A DNA stretch of 64,000 nucleotides, taken from contig NZ_CP039865.1 of NCBI RefSeq assembly GCF_005160265.1, positions 4,751,001 through 4,815,000 of the forward strand, read 5' to 3'. The notes under the pieces are model-generated. The model made no database searches and was not told where the DNA came from. It saw only the letters and a program-made list of their open reading frames with translations. A program made the translations under genes and the position numbers. Source of the DNA: Phreatobacter aquaticus (lineage in GTDB: Bacteria > Pseudomonadota > Alphaproteobacteria > Rhizobiales > Phreatobacteraceae). Below are positions 8,786 to 19,950 of the stretch, piece by piece. Numbering within the stretch: position 1 is the stretch's first letter; every line of letters starts with the position of its first letter.

Positions 8786-9655
8786 TCAGGCCGCCTCAGG
8801 ACGCGAAAACATGGTCAGGGATGCCGCGGCGAGAACCGCGGCAAATCCCGCGAGATCAAGAAGGCTCGGCCGCTCCCCGATCAGCGCCATCGCGCCGAGC
8901 ACGCCCACAACCGGAATGGCGAGCGTTGTCAGCGCCGCCGATCCTGCCGAAAACCGATTGAGCAGGATGAACCACAAGAGATAGGCCATCGCCGTGGCGA
9001 AGACCACGTGATAGCCGAGCGCCAGCCAGACCTTGCCCGACAGGGTGGCGGGCAGCGTTTCGCCTGCCACCAGAAAGCACAAGCCCGACAGCGCGGCCGC
9101 CACCAGCAACTGATAAGCCGTGTTGCTGACGCGATCGCCGGTGATCGGATGTACCTTCATGTAGAGCGTGCCGGCCGTCCAGCTGAGCGCTGCCACGAGG
9201 GGGAAGATGAGACCGGCCAAGGCCCCCTGGCCCTGGAAAAGCGGCGCCGCCAGGCACCCGATGCCGACCGTGCCCAGCACCAGGGCGACGCCTTTGCGGG
9301 CATCGATCCGCTCGCCCAGAAAGAGATAGGCGAAGAGCACCGACCAGAGCGGCATCGTGAATGTCAGAATGGCCGCCCGTGAGGTCGACGTGCTCAACTG
9401 GGCAAAGACCACTGCCAGATTGAAGACGCCGATGTTCAGGAGGCCTGCGACAAGCAGCGGCCGCCAGTCCTTGCGCGGGACCTTGAGTGAGCGGCCGAAC
9501 ACGGCGGCGACGGCCAAGAGCAGCAGCGCGCCTGCACCCAGTCCGACCATCCGGATGGCGAAGGGCGGCACTTCGGCGAGCGCGATCTTCACCGCCGGCC
9601 AATTGAAGCCCCAGAGCAGGGCGAGAGCGACCGGAATAAGGCGAATGGGGGACAT
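8786..9655 (-). CDS. EamA/DMT-superfamily transporter
   Basis: The 289-residue polytopic protein has two EamA halves. It starts RLIPVALALLWGFNWPAVKIAL, with the WGFNW motif of the first helix, and the second half ends ALTTLAIPVVGVLGAMALIGERPS. Only seven bases separate its stop from the convergent gapR stop. It is a different DMT subfamily from the gene at 7442-8365, so not a recent duplicate. It is probably an inner-membrane exporter; the substrate is unknown. Confidence 0.86.
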   Translation of the reverse strand: MSPIRLIPVALALLWGFNWPAVKIALAEVPPFAIRMVGLGAGALLLLAVAAVFGRSLKVPRKDWRPLLVAGLLNIGVFNLAVVFAQLSTSTSRAAILTFTMPLWSVLFAYLFLGERIDARKGVALVLGTVGIGCLAAPLFQGQGALAGLIFPLVAALSWTAGTLYMKVHPITGDRVSNTAYQLLVAAALSGLCFLVAGETLPATLSGKVWLALGYHVVFATAMAYLLWFILLNRFSAGSAALTTLAIPVVGVLGAMALIGERPSLLDLAGFAAVLAAASLTMFSRPEAA

Positions 9656-9694
9656 GAAGGGCCTGATGGGCGGGCGCTGGAAGCCCCCGCGCGA

Positions 9695-11644
9695 TCAGCG
9701 GATCAGCGAGGCGCGAGCCTGACGGTCCGTTTCAGGACGGGCGAATTCGACGGTCCGCAGTGAGGCCACCGCCTGCCCGACAAAGCGCTGGGTCGGCACA
9801 GTCGTGGCGGCGCCTTGCGAGAAGGTCATGGCGACAATCTGGCTCGGCTGCTCGATCAACTTTTGCTGGCGCGGATCAGGCGTCGACAGGGTGGCGACCG
9901 CCGCTGCCCTCTCGGTGGTCTGCCTGACGAACACCACGCGCCCACGGGCACCCTCTGTGCTCGGAGCAACCATGGCAGGCACCGCGACCGGCGCACGAGC
10001 CGTCCTGAGGATCGGAGCCGGATGGCGAGCAGCAAGCTGCGGCGCGGGAACAGGCATGGGCGGCGTGCTGACAACAGCGGGCTCGGCCTGCCGGGCGGTA
10101 ACAATCGGCGCCGGAGCGGCAACGCGGGGCTGCGGACCAGCACTTGTCGGTGTCGGCAGAGTCACCCGTTGAGTCGGCGACGCGAAGGCGAGTGCCATGC
10201 CGGGAGAGGCCTCGACCGGCGCGGCACGACCGCGTTGGTCACCGGTGGTGATGAGCGCAGGCAAGGCCGCGACTACCGAGCCGCCAATCGCCTGCGGGCG
10301 AGCCGCGGGCATGGGCGCCTGAGCGACCTGCGTCGGCTCGGGCAGCGGCATCGGACGATTGGGCTCGGGACGTGCAAGAGGCTCGGGCGCGGTCAGGGCG
10401 GCGACGGCGATGCTGTCCGCGCCGCCGGCAATTGCCGGACGGGCCGCTGGCAGCGGCGCCGCAAGCACCTGAGGTGCATCCTCGCCATCACCCCGAAGCC
10501 GGGTGGCGGCAGGCGGCGCCCGGAGCGGCAGCGGGGCCATGGCGATCTGCATGCGAGGCGCCAGCGTTGGCGTCAATTGAACAGGCGTACCGGCGCGCGG
10601 CTCGGCGGTTGCCACCACGCTGGTTGCTGCCGGAGCCTGGGGCACCGGGGCGGCAACGGGCTCAGCCGTCCGGGCCGGGATGCCGGGAGCGGCTTCAGCC
10701 GGCTGCGCTGCAGCGCGCGTCGCCGGGCGCTGCGCGAGCGCCGGACGTTGCGGCGCCTCCTGCCGGGCAGCACTGCCGCCGAAAAGGCCCGCAAAGAGGC
10801 CCATCGAATTGCTGCGCTGGCGTACGACGCCACCACGATCATCGCTGTCGTCGAAGGACGTGCCTTCATCCTGGCGCGAGTCGTAGAAACGGGATGCGGA
10901 GCCCCCGCGGGCCTGAACCATCGCCAATGCGGCGTCGAAGCCAGGCATCGGGCGACCATCAGCCGGAATGTGAACGGTACGGCCATCCGGGAACAAGCGG
11001 GCAAGATATTCGCGAGACGCCTTCGGCCAATGCCTGACCGAACCGGTATCCATGTGGACAAACTGGTTGGCCGAACCCGGATAGAAGCCGACACCGCCGC
11101 GCTGCAGCATCATGCCGGCTTCACGCACCCGCGTCATCGAGGCGCCGGGGATGTAGAAGTCCATCGCGCGGCCATTGATGTGCTGCGAGAACTGGGCAAC
11201 GGCGCGGGAGCGCCGGCGAAGCATCGCGTTCGTACCGGCTGACCGGTAGGCGGACACGACATTGATCGGCGACTGGCCGCCAACCGAGCGATAAACTTCC
11301 CACACGATGTCGAACAGGTGCGGGTCCATGCGGGTGGGCTCGTCGTGCCGCCAGTCGCGCAGGAACCAGTTGAGCTTGTTGAGAGCTTCCTGATCGTAGC
11401 GGCCATTGCGCTTGAACGTGACCAGGATTTCTTCGCCGGTATGGCGGTGGATCATTGTCAGCGTGCGGGTATCACCGTTCGCGACCAGGGTCTGCGTGTG
11501 GCTACCGCCGAGAACGAGCAGGCCGAAACCGAGTGCCGCGGACGTCGCCGCGCGAATGGCACGGCGCGACACATGGGCGGTAGTTGGGGCTTTGATGGCT
11601 TTCACTGGGCTCTTCTGGCTCTGGGCGGCGGACGAAATTTGCAT
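9695..11644 (-). CDS. DUF882 (YcbK/peptidase M15-like) protein with long Pro/Ala-rich tail
   Basis: The 649-residue protein has a basic N-terminus and one hydrophobic segment (residues 32-48, signal or anchor), then a DUF882 domain at about 60-230. Peptidase_M15-like zinc-site residues are visible: His in QHINGRAMDFYIPG with its Asp, and His-x-Asp in FVHMDTGSVRHW. Such proteins act on peptidoglycan cross-links in the periplasm. The remaining 400 residues are very rich in Pro, Ala, Arg and Val with repeated APxPxAR-like phrases and look disordered. It is downstream of an L,D-transpeptidase gene, consistent with cell wall work. Enzyme activity is inferred. Confidence 0.82.
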   Translation of the reverse strand: MQISSAAQSQKSPVKAIKAPTTAHVSRRAIRAATSAALGFGLLVLGGSHTQTLVANGDTRTLTMIHRHTGEEILVTFKRNGRYDQEALNKLNWFLRDWRHDEPTRMDPHLFDIVWEVYRSVGGQSPINVVSAYRSAGTNAMLRRRSRAVAQFSQHINGRAMDFYIPGASMTRVREAGMMLQRGGVGFYPGSANQFVHMDTGSVRHWPKASREYLARLFPDGRTVHIPADGRPMPGFDAALAMVQARGGSASRFYDSRQDEGTSFDDSDDRGGVVRQRSNSMGLFAGLFGGSAARQEAPQRPALAQRPATRAAAQPAEAAPGIPARTAEPVAAPVPQAPAATSVVATAEPRAGTPVQLTPTLAPRMQIAMAPLPLRAPPAATRLRGDGEDAPQVLAAPLPAARPAIAGGADSIAVAALTAPEPLARPEPNRPMPLPEPTQVAQAPMPAARPQAIGGSVVAALPALITTGDQRGRAAPVEASPGMALAFASPTQRVTLPTPTSAGPQPRVAAPAPIVTARQAEPAVVSTPPMPVPAPQLAARHPAPILRTARAPVAVPAMVAPSTEGARGRVVFVRQTTERAAAVATLSTPDPRQQKLIEQPSQIVAMTFSQGAATTVPTQRFVGQAVASLRTVEFARPETDRQARASLIR

Positions 11645-11825
11645 TCTCCGCCGGAGCTAACCGGCACATGGTGAACATATCATCGCCAGGATCGGTTAAA
11701 GAAACCTGACGCCGCAATGAGGCCATCTAACAGGCCACGCTCACGGGTGCGTGACCGGTAGTTGGGGAGTATGGCGAAATCATGCCAGGGCATGAACGCC
11801 TCATCCCGATAGCATTTGATTCAAC

Positions 11826-13475
11826 TCAAGAGCGGGCGGATGTCAACGCTGCCCGAATGCGGGCATTGTGCCCATAGATGTCGTCGTACTCAACGATACT
11901 GCCGGTGGAATCCACCGCCATCGTGAAATAGACGAGATGAATGGGCAGGTTCTGGCGGAAGCGGACGGTTCGCTCATTGGCGCCCGACATCGCCTGGATC
12001 CGACCACCGGTCCAGCCCTCACCCGGCAATCCCAGATTGAGCAGCACTTCGGCCAATTGCTCGGGGTGCTGGACGCGCACGCAGCCATGCGACAGGGCGC
12101 GCTGATTCTGGCCGAACAGGTTCCGCGACGGCGTGTCATGCAGGTAGACCGAATGCCGGTTGGGGAACATGAACTTCATCCGCCCGAGCGCATTGCGTAC
12201 GCCCGGAGGCTGGCGGAAGCTGTAGCCGGAGACATTGCCCTGCCAGTTGATCGTCGCGGGATCGACGACGCGCCCGCCGCGGACAACCTGGATCCCGCGC
12301 CGGGCCAGATAGCCGGGGTCGCGCCGTGCACCGCCGAGAAAGCTGTTGCGCACGATCGACGGCGGCACATGCCAGTAGGGGTTGAAGATGATGTGGCTCA
12401 TCGCGTGCGAGAAGATGGGCGTCTGAGTATCCTGACGGCCGGCAATCGCCCGGGTGTGATGGATAGACCGGCCATTCTGCATCACGTCGACGCCGAAACC
12501 GGGAATGTTGACCCAGATATGGGCTTCGCCCAGCTCACGCGGCAACCAGCGCCAACGCTCCAGATTGGCGATGACGTTGCGTTCGCGCAGGACGTCCCGC
12601 CGTCCCGCTGCCGTATCCGACATTTCGCGGCGTTCGCCGCGCATTTCGATCAGCTTGGCGCGCAGTTTGCGGAAACCCTCGTGCGGAGGATTGAAGCCAT
12701 CAAGCGCTGCAAACACAGCCCCGGGCTCGCGCGCCTTGGCAACCTCGGCCAGCGCCTCTGCCACCTCGATCCGCGGTGGCGTCACATCGTAATTGGAGGA
12801 CAGCTTGCGAGGATCAGTCCGGCCGCCGGAGGCCTGCGCGGCAAAGGTCGCCACCGCACGGGCAAGGGCGAGTTCCAGTTTGGCGACAGCTTCCGCGTTG
12901 CGCGCGCCCTCGGGCAGCGAGACGAGGAAGGCTGCAGGATCGAGCCCATCATCGCCCGACTGGCTGAGGCGGGTAACCGCGGCCTGACCACGAGGCGACA
13001 GCACTCCGTCTGCAACGAACAGAGGCTGGTAGGCGCGCGCGAGATAGAATGCGGCGAACGCCTGCAGGGCGCGGTCATTGCCACGCGCAAGCATGAGCCG
13101 AAGTTGCTGGGCCACACGCTCGGACGTGATCGCCGGGTCCGGTTTGCCGCTCTCGATCAGACTCGGCGGATCATCGGGGATGGCCGCGAGTTCAGCTGCA
13201 CTCGGCTGCGGGATAGGAACGACCGGAATTCCAGCCGTTTCGAGGGCTTCGTCCTCGACATTGTGGGTATCGGCCATCACGGAGGGCGGCGGGAAAGCGG
13301 TAAGACCGAAATCGCCGGGCGTGAGCTCCGGCACGGCCGCAAGAGCCGGCGACGGCACGGCCTGTTCGACCTCCCAGTCGGCGAGGCGGAACTCTTCGGC
13401 CGACAGTGCGGGCACAAGAGCGGCGACAGCACAGCCGGCGAGCGCCAGAATCCGGAATTTCGACCCCAGACGCAT
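11826..13475 (-). CDS. L,D-transpeptidase family protein (YcbB-like)
   Basis: The 549-residue exported protein has a signal peptide ending near ALVPALSAEE, a peptidoglycan-binding/scaffold region with the YcbB-type segment RWRWLPRELGEAHIWVNIP, and a YkuD catalytic domain with the active-site motif SHGCVRVQHPEQ (Cys465). It would form 3-3 peptidoglycan cross-links or attach proteins to the wall, an activity well developed in Hyphomicrobiales. The ATG at 13475 has GGGAG five bases upstream; a longer frame to 13598 lacks a signal sequence. The next minus-strand gene is the DUF882 protein. Confidence 0.92.
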   Translation of the reverse strand: MRLGSKFRILALAGCAVAALVPALSAEEFRLADWEVEQAVPSPALAAVPELTPGDFGLTAFPPPSVMADTHNVEDEALETAGIPVVPIPQPSAAELAAIPDDPPSLIESGKPDPAITSERVAQQLRLMLARGNDRALQAFAAFYLARAYQPLFVADGVLSPRGQAAVTRLSQSGDDGLDPAAFLVSLPEGARNAEAVAKLELALARAVATFAAQASGGRTDPRKLSSNYDVTPPRIEVAEALAEVAKAREPGAVFAALDGFNPPHEGFRKLRAKLIEMRGERREMSDTAAGRRDVLRERNVIANLERWRWLPRELGEAHIWVNIPGFGVDVMQNGRSIHHTRAIAGRQDTQTPIFSHAMSHIIFNPYWHVPPSIVRNSFLGGARRDPGYLARRGIQVVRGGRVVDPATINWQGNVSGYSFRQPPGVRNALGRMKFMFPNRHSVYLHDTPSRNLFGQNQRALSHGCVRVQHPEQLAEVLLNLGLPGEGWTGGRIQAMSGANERTVRFRQNLPIHLVYFTMAVDSTGSIVEYDDIYGHNARIRAALTSARS

Positions 13476-13594
13476 CAGAACTCCCCTAGTCCACGGACCG
13501 CCCCGCGCGGCGTCAAACCAACATGACGAAGGCTGTGAAATCAAGCAGATAACGGGTGCAGACCGACGATCCCGCACGACCCGATGCATCCCGG

Positions 13595-15082
<1,488 letters not shown>

Positions 15083-15182
15083 GGGCTGCACTGTCTCCGA
15101 CACGCTGTCTCGAATCGGGATAGCGTGGCGACCCGCGCTTAAGGGAGGGTTAACGACGCGTAAGCTCGCTGGCCCGCCATGA

Positions 15183-16196
15183 TCAGGCGGCCGCTCTCCG
15201 CGACGGAAAGGGTGCCAGTGCCGAGGCGAACTGGCGCGCTGCGGCCTCCCAGGATCGGCATTCCGCGACCTGCCGGCAGCGGAGACGATCGAGCATGAGC
15301 GCACCGCCGATCGCCTTTGCAAGGTCTCCGTCGAGGCAGGCGATGGACGGATCGGCGACCACATCGATCGGACCAGCGACCGGGAAGGCGGCCACGGGCA
15401 CACCGGACGCCAGCGCTTCCTGCATCACATTGCCATAGGTGTCGGTCAGGCTCGGGAAGACGAAGACATCCGCGCTCGCATAGATCGAAGCAAGCTCCGC
15501 CCCGGTGCGCGCGCCCAGAAACACCACATCGGGATAGCGCTTCCGCAGGTCTGCCAGTTGCGGTCCGTCGCCGACGACCAGTTTCGTTCCCGGCAAGGCG
15601 AGGCCGAGAAAGGCTTCGAGGTTCTTCTCGACCGCTACCCGGCCGACTGTCAGCATGATCGGGCGCGGATAGTCGAGAACGGAGTCCGCTGGCCTGAATG
15701 CAACGGTATCGACCCCGCGTGTCCAGATCGCGAGATTGCGAAAACCGTGGCGAGCGAGCTCCTGGCGCATGGTGTCGGTCGGCACCAGGGTGGCCGCGGC
15801 CGGCCAGTGAAAATTCCGGAGCCAGGCATAGGTCCAGGATTCCGGGATCGGTGCGCGAGCCCTGACATAGTCGGGATATCGGGTGTGGTAGCTCGTGGTG
15901 AAGGGCAGCCCGCGCTGCAGGCACCAGCGCCGGACCGCATGTCCGACAGGCCCCTCGGTTGCGATGTGGACAGCCTCGGGCGCAATGGCAGCAAGCCGTT
16001 CCGCGATGTGGCGAGCCGAGACGAGTGCGAGCCTGATGTCAGGGTAGGTCGGCAGGGGCAGGCTAGGCAGGCCCTCTGGCGTAACGAAGCTTGGTTCGAT
16101 CCCAAGCAGAGGCAACACGGCTGCGGTCTCGGTCAGCGTTCGCACGACACCGTTGATCTGGGGAGACCAGGCGTCTGTTGCGATCGCGAGCCGCAT
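15183..16196 (-). CDS. Glycosyltransferase family 4 protein
   Basis: The 337-residue GT-B fold enzyme starts MRLAIATDAWSPQINGVVRT, with the N-terminal nucleotide-fold signature (SPQINGV), an acceptor-side HTRYPDYVRARAPI segment, and C-terminal donor-site motifs VGRVAVEKNLEAFLGL and FVFPSLTDTYGNVMQEALASG with the conserved acidic residue. Related enzymes transfer mannose or glucuronate to lipids. Its ATG overlaps the stop of the upstream LpxH-like gene by one base (TGATG), implying translational coupling. The lipid or glycan acceptor is not known. Confidence 0.88.
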   Translation of the reverse strand: MRLAIATDAWSPQINGVVRTLTETAAVLPLLGIEPSFVTPEGLPSLPLPTYPDIRLALVSARHIAERLAAIAPEAVHIATEGPVGHAVRRWCLQRGLPFTTSYHTRYPDYVRARAPIPESWTYAWLRNFHWPAAATLVPTDTMRQELARHGFRNLAIWTRGVDTVAFRPADSVLDYPRPIMLTVGRVAVEKNLEAFLGLALPGTKLVVGDGPQLADLRKRYPDVVFLGARTGAELASIYASADVFVFPSLTDTYGNVMQEALASGVPVAAFPVAGPIDVVADPSIACLDGDLAKAIGGALMLDRLRCRQVAECRSWEAAARQFASALAPFPSRRAAA

Positions 16197-17065
16197 CAGG
16201 CGTCAACCGTTATCCGGTCAGGCAGCGGGACGGTGGCGGGCGCGGCAGCCTCGTCTTCCGTCGACTTGACCGCGGTCCAGCGCAGAATTTCGAACCGGCC
16301 ATCATAGTTTTCCACGAGCGCTGTGCAGCTCTCTACCCAGTCACCACAATTCATGTAGGCGACGCCGTGCATGTCATGAATGGAAGCGTGGTGGATATGA
16401 CCACAGATCACCCCGTCAACCTTTTGACGGCGGGCTTCCGTGGACAGCGCCTCCTCGAAGGCACCGATGAAATTGACAGCCTTCTTGACCTTGAACTTGG
16501 CCCATGCCGACAGCGACCAATAGGTCAGTCCCAGTTTGCGGCGGACCAGATTGACCCAGCGATTGAGATAGAGCGTGGCGTCGTAGGCCCAGTCGCCAAG
16601 ATGCGCCAGCCAGCGGGCGTGCATCACCACGACGTCAAAACTGTCACCGTGGATCACGAGGAAGCGCTTGCCGTCGGCGGCTGTATGGATCGTCTGATCC
16701 ATCACCTCGATGCCACCGAGATGGGTCCCGAAATAATCACGCAGGAACTCGTCGTGATTGCCAGGCAGATAGATGACCTGGGTCCCCTTGCGAACCTTGC
16801 GCAGGATCTTTTGCACGAGATCATTGTGGTGCTGCGGCCAGTACCAGCCACGGCGCAATTGCCAGCCATCAATGATGTCGCCGACGAGGTAGATCACGTC
16901 GGCGTCATTATGGCGCAGAAAGTCGATCAGGAGATTGGCCTGGCTGCCGCGCGCGCCAAGGTGCACGTCGGAAATGAACAGGGCCCTGTAGCGCTTCTCG
17001 GACATCGGTCCGGTTCCGGTCGTCATGGCTGTATCGGTCATCCTGGCTCTGCGGCGGAGCAACAT
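16196..17065 (-). CDS. UDP-2,3-diacylglucosamine diphosphatase-like metallophosphoesterase
   Basis: The 289-residue enzyme has all calcineurin-like motifs: ISDVHLG, YLVGDIIDGW, LPGNHDEF, VIHGDSFD and CGHIHHASIHD. This pattern is that of the LpxH-like family. LpxH itself makes lipid X in lipid A synthesis, but this alphaproteobacterial branch may act on a different phospholipid or UDP-sugar substrate, since LpxI usually does that step here. The start at 17065 was chosen for its AAGGGA ribosome site about six bases away; MTDTAM at 17041 is an alternative. It is coupled to the GT4 gene. Confidence 0.85.
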   Translation of the reverse strand: MLLRRRARMTDTAMTTGTGPMSEKRYRALFISDVHLGARGSQANLLIDFLRHNDADVIYLVGDIIDGWQLRRGWYWPQHHNDLVQKILRKVRKGTQVIYLPGNHDEFLRDYFGTHLGGIEVMDQTIHTAADGKRFLVIHGDSFDVVVMHARWLAHLGDWAYDATLYLNRWVNLVRRKLGLTYWSLSAWAKFKVKKAVNFIGAFEEALSTEARRQKVDGVICGHIHHASIHDMHGVAYMNCGDWVESCTALVENYDGRFEILRWTAVKSTEDEAAAPATVPLPDRITVDA

Positions 17066-17235
17066 CAGATTCCCTTTGCGCTTTTGTGACACCCGGATCG
17101 GTGGAGGCCAGCAAGTGTTGCTGTCGTGTATCTGTCGCACGCCAATGATAACCGGCCTGGGCCGGCGCAAGCGCCCGGCACTTTGTCGCACGATCGGTGC
17201 CTGGCCGGCGCCATCCGATTAGCAAGGAGCCTGCC

Positions 17236-17910
17236 ATGGCCGGCGATCTCGACCGCGAGACCATGGAGCGAGCCTATGCCCGCTGGGCGCCGATCTATGA
17301 TGCGGTCTGCGGACCGGTCTTCGAGAAGGGGCGGCGCGCGGCGGCGCAGGCAGCTCGCCAGGTCGGTGGCCGTATCCTCGAGGTCGGCGTCGGGACGGGG
17401 CTTTCCTTCTCCGACTACGATGCGACCACCGAGATCACCGGCATCGATCTTTCCGAACCGATGATCGCCAGGGCTCGCGAGCGTATGGCAAGCGGAAGCT
17501 ATCCTTTCGTCCGGGACGTCCGCGTCATGGACGCCCACGATCTTGAATTTTCCGATGCGACGTTCGACTGCGTTGTCGCCCAGTTCGTCATCACCCTGGT
17601 CGAGCGCCCCGAACGCGTTCTCGACGAATGTGCCCGCGTGCTGAGGCCTGGCGGCGAGATCATCCTGGTCAATCATCTCTATTCCGAGCGCGGCGTGGCG
17701 GCGGCAATCGAGCGGTGGTTCTCCAAACATGCCCATACATTTGGCCTCCGGCCGGAATTTCCGTTCGCCCGCCTGGAAGCCTGGTCACGTGACCATGGCG
17801 GCATTCAGGTGATTGAGCGGCGGCGGGTAGCCCCGCTCGGGGTCTACACCCTCGTCCGGTTCCGCAAGGAGGCTGCAGCCGAGATCAGCAGTGCCCGTGC
17901 TGCCGGCTGA
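17236..17910 (+). CDS. pmtA: Phosphatidylethanolamine N-methyltransferase (Rhodobacter type)
   Basis: The 224-residue class I methyltransferase has motif I ILEVGVGTGLSFSDYD, an acidic ITGIDLSEPMIARARERM post-I, FDCVVAQFVITLVE, and VLRPGGEIILVNHLYSE. The N-terminal YARWAPIYDAVCGPVFEKGR is characteristic of PmtA, which methylates phosphatidylethanolamine three times to phosphatidylcholine at the membrane surface. The ATG at 17236 has AAGGAG six bases upstream; the longer frame to 17197 is not conserved. It is divergent from the LpxH-like gene. Confidence 0.9.
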   Translation: MAGDLDRETMERAYARWAPIYDAVCGPVFEKGRRAAAQAARQVGGRILEVGVGTGLSFSDYDATTEITGIDLSEPMIARARERMASGSYPFVRDVRVMDAHDLEFSDATFDCVVAQFVITLVERPERVLDECARVLRPGGEIILVNHLYSERGVAAAIERWFSKHAHTFGLRPEFPFARLEAWSRDHGGIQVIERRRVAPLGVYTLVRFRKEAAAEISSARAAG

Positions 17911-18035
17911 CGCGAAGGCGTTGCCCTCGCGCAACGGGTGGCAGGCTTCCTTTGCCCTCTCCCATCCGCTGCATTGATCGCGACGACAGTTCCAATCATA
18001 CCGGCTTCCCAAGCATTTGCTGACGGAGCTCCATC

Positions 18036-19874
18036 ATGCGTCGGACGTTCAACGGCCAGGCCTCGAAGGCTGTAACCGGCGCTGATGATGACAACCTGGG
18101 TTCGTTGCCGGAATGGGATCTGACCCATCTCTATCCAGCAACAGATGCGCCTGCCGTCCAGCACGACATCGACAATGCCGAGCAGGAAGCTCTGGCCTTC
18201 GAAACGGCCTACAAGGGGCAGCTTGAGGCGCTGGCACGCGGCACCAAGGCGGGAGCCTCGCTGGCCGAGGCCGTCGTCCGCTATGAGAAGCTAGAGGATC
18301 GGCTCGGGCGACTGGCGAGCTTCGCCGGGCTCGTCTACGCAACCGACACATCCGATCAGGCGCGCGCCAAGTTTTATGGCGACATCCAGGAGAAGATCAC
18401 GGCGATCTCCTCGCATCTCCTGTTCTTCACTCTTGAACTGAACCGCATCGACGACACCCTGATCGACCAGGCCATGGCCGACCCGGCTCTTGGCCGCTAC
18501 CGGCCCTGGCTGGAGGACATCCGCAAGGACAAGCCCTTCCAGCTGGAGGATCGGGTCGAGCAATTGTTCCACGAGAAGAGCACGTCCGGCCGTGCTGCCT
18601 GGAACCGACTGTTTGACGAGACCATTTCCAGCCTTCGCTTCGATGTGGACGGGGAGAAGCTGCCACTGGAGCCGACCCTCAATGGTCTCCAGGATCCCTC
18701 CGAAGCGAGGCGGCGTGCATCCGCCGACGCGCTCGCTGCGACGTTCAAGGACAACCTCCGCCTCTTCACGCTGATCACCAACACGCTCGCCAAGGACAAG
18801 GAGATCTCGGACCGCTGGCGCGGTTTCGAGGACGTCGCGGATTCCCGCCATCTGGGCAACCGTGTCGAGCGCGCCGTCGTCGATGCGCTGGTGGGGGCAG
18901 TCCAGGCCGCCTACCCGACGCTCGCTCATCGCTATTACAAGCTGAAGGCCAGGTGGTTTGGCCGCGAGACCCTGAACCACTGGGATCGCAACGCGCCGCT
19001 GCCGAAGGTCGAGAGCCGTGCGATACCCTGGAACGAAGCACGCGACACCGTGCTCTCGGCCTATTCAGGTTTCTCGCCGCGCATGGCCGATATCGCCAGC
19101 CGATTCTTCAAGGAGGGCTGGATCGACGCCCCGGTCAGGCCCGGCAAGGCGCCCGGGGCCTTTGCCCATCCGACGGTGCCCTCGGCCCATCCCTATGTGC
19201 TGCTGAACTACCAGGGCAAGCCGCGCGACGTGATGGTCCTGGCTCACGAACTCGGCCACGGCGTCCATCAGGTGCTGGCCGCGCCGAATGGCGCTTTGAT
19301 GGCACCGACCCCCCTGACGCTCGCCGAGACAGCCTCGGTCTTCGGAGAGATGCTCACGTTCAAGGCGATCCTCGAGCGGACCAGCGATCCGCTACAGCGC
19401 AAGGCCCTGCTCGCCTCCAAGGTCGAGGACATGATCAACACGGTGGTCCGCCAGATCGCCTTCTATTCGTTCGAGCGCAAGGTCCACATCGCACGTAGGG
19501 ACGGCGAACTGACGTCGGACGCTCTCTGTGCCGCCTGGATGAGCGTGCAGGCCGAGAGCCTTGGGCCAGCCATCGAGTTGAAGCCCGGCTATGAGACCTT
19601 CTGGGCCTATATCCCGCACTTCATCCACTCGCCCTTCTACGTCTATGCCTACGCTTTCGGCGATTGCCTCGTGAACTCGCTCTATGCGGTCTACGAGAAG
19701 GCGGACAAGGGTTTCGCCGAGCGCTATCTCGCCATGCTCGCGGCCGGCGGCACAAAGCACCATTCGGAGGTCCTCGCCCCCTTCGGCCTCGATGCCCGCG
19801 ACCCGACCTTCTGGCAGGGCGGTATCGGCGTGATCGAGCGGATGATTGCCGAACTGGAGGCGATGGAGGGGTAA
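18036..19874 (+). CDS. pepF: M3 family oligoendopeptidase
   Basis: The 612-residue zinc peptidase shows the M3 N-terminal helical region (LPEWDLTHLYPATDAPAVQ) and the catalytic motif HELGH at residues 404-408, followed by the third-ligand helix LAETASVFGEML with its glutamate. The length suits the PepF/oligoendopeptidase F branch, a cytosolic enzyme that degrades peptides of about 6-18 residues. GGAG lies seven bases before the ATG. It leads the plus-strand run that continues with the AarF kinase gene 76 bases on. Confidence 0.94.
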   Translation: MRRTFNGQASKAVTGADDDNLGSLPEWDLTHLYPATDAPAVQHDIDNAEQEALAFETAYKGQLEALARGTKAGASLAEAVVRYEKLEDRLGRLASFAGLVYATDTSDQARAKFYGDIQEKITAISSHLLFFTLELNRIDDTLIDQAMADPALGRYRPWLEDIRKDKPFQLEDRVEQLFHEKSTSGRAAWNRLFDETISSLRFDVDGEKLPLEPTLNGLQDPSEARRRASADALAATFKDNLRLFTLITNTLAKDKEISDRWRGFEDVADSRHLGNRVERAVVDALVGAVQAAYPTLAHRYYKLKARWFGRETLNHWDRNAPLPKVESRAIPWNEARDTVLSAYSGFSPRMADIASRFFKEGWIDAPVRPGKAPGAFAHPTVPSAHPYVLLNYQGKPRDVMVLAHELGHGVHQVLAAPNGALMAPTPLTLAETASVFGEMLTFKAILERTSDPLQRKALLASKVEDMINTVVRQIAFYSFERKVHIARRDGELTSDALCAAWMSVQAESLGPAIELKPGYETFWAYIPHFIHSPFYVYAYAFGDCLVNSLYAVYEKADKGFAERYLAMLAAGGTKHHSEVLAPFGLDARDPTFWQGGIGVIERMIAELEAMEG

Positions 19875-19950
19875 GCGAGGTCATCATGCCCCCTCGCCAA
19901 GCGGGCAGCGCGCTCCTATCTCTCGTCCGGTACCAGCGACCGGAGACCCG

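Noticed and set aside
9815-11242. 475-codon arginine/glycine-rich frame antisense to the DUF882 gene
   Set aside because: Arises from the repetitive proline/alanine codons of the sense gene; no start site or domain.
11736-11753. CACGC/GCGTG hairpin between the L,D-transpeptidase and DUF882 genes
   Set aside because: Only five base pairs and no uridine tract.
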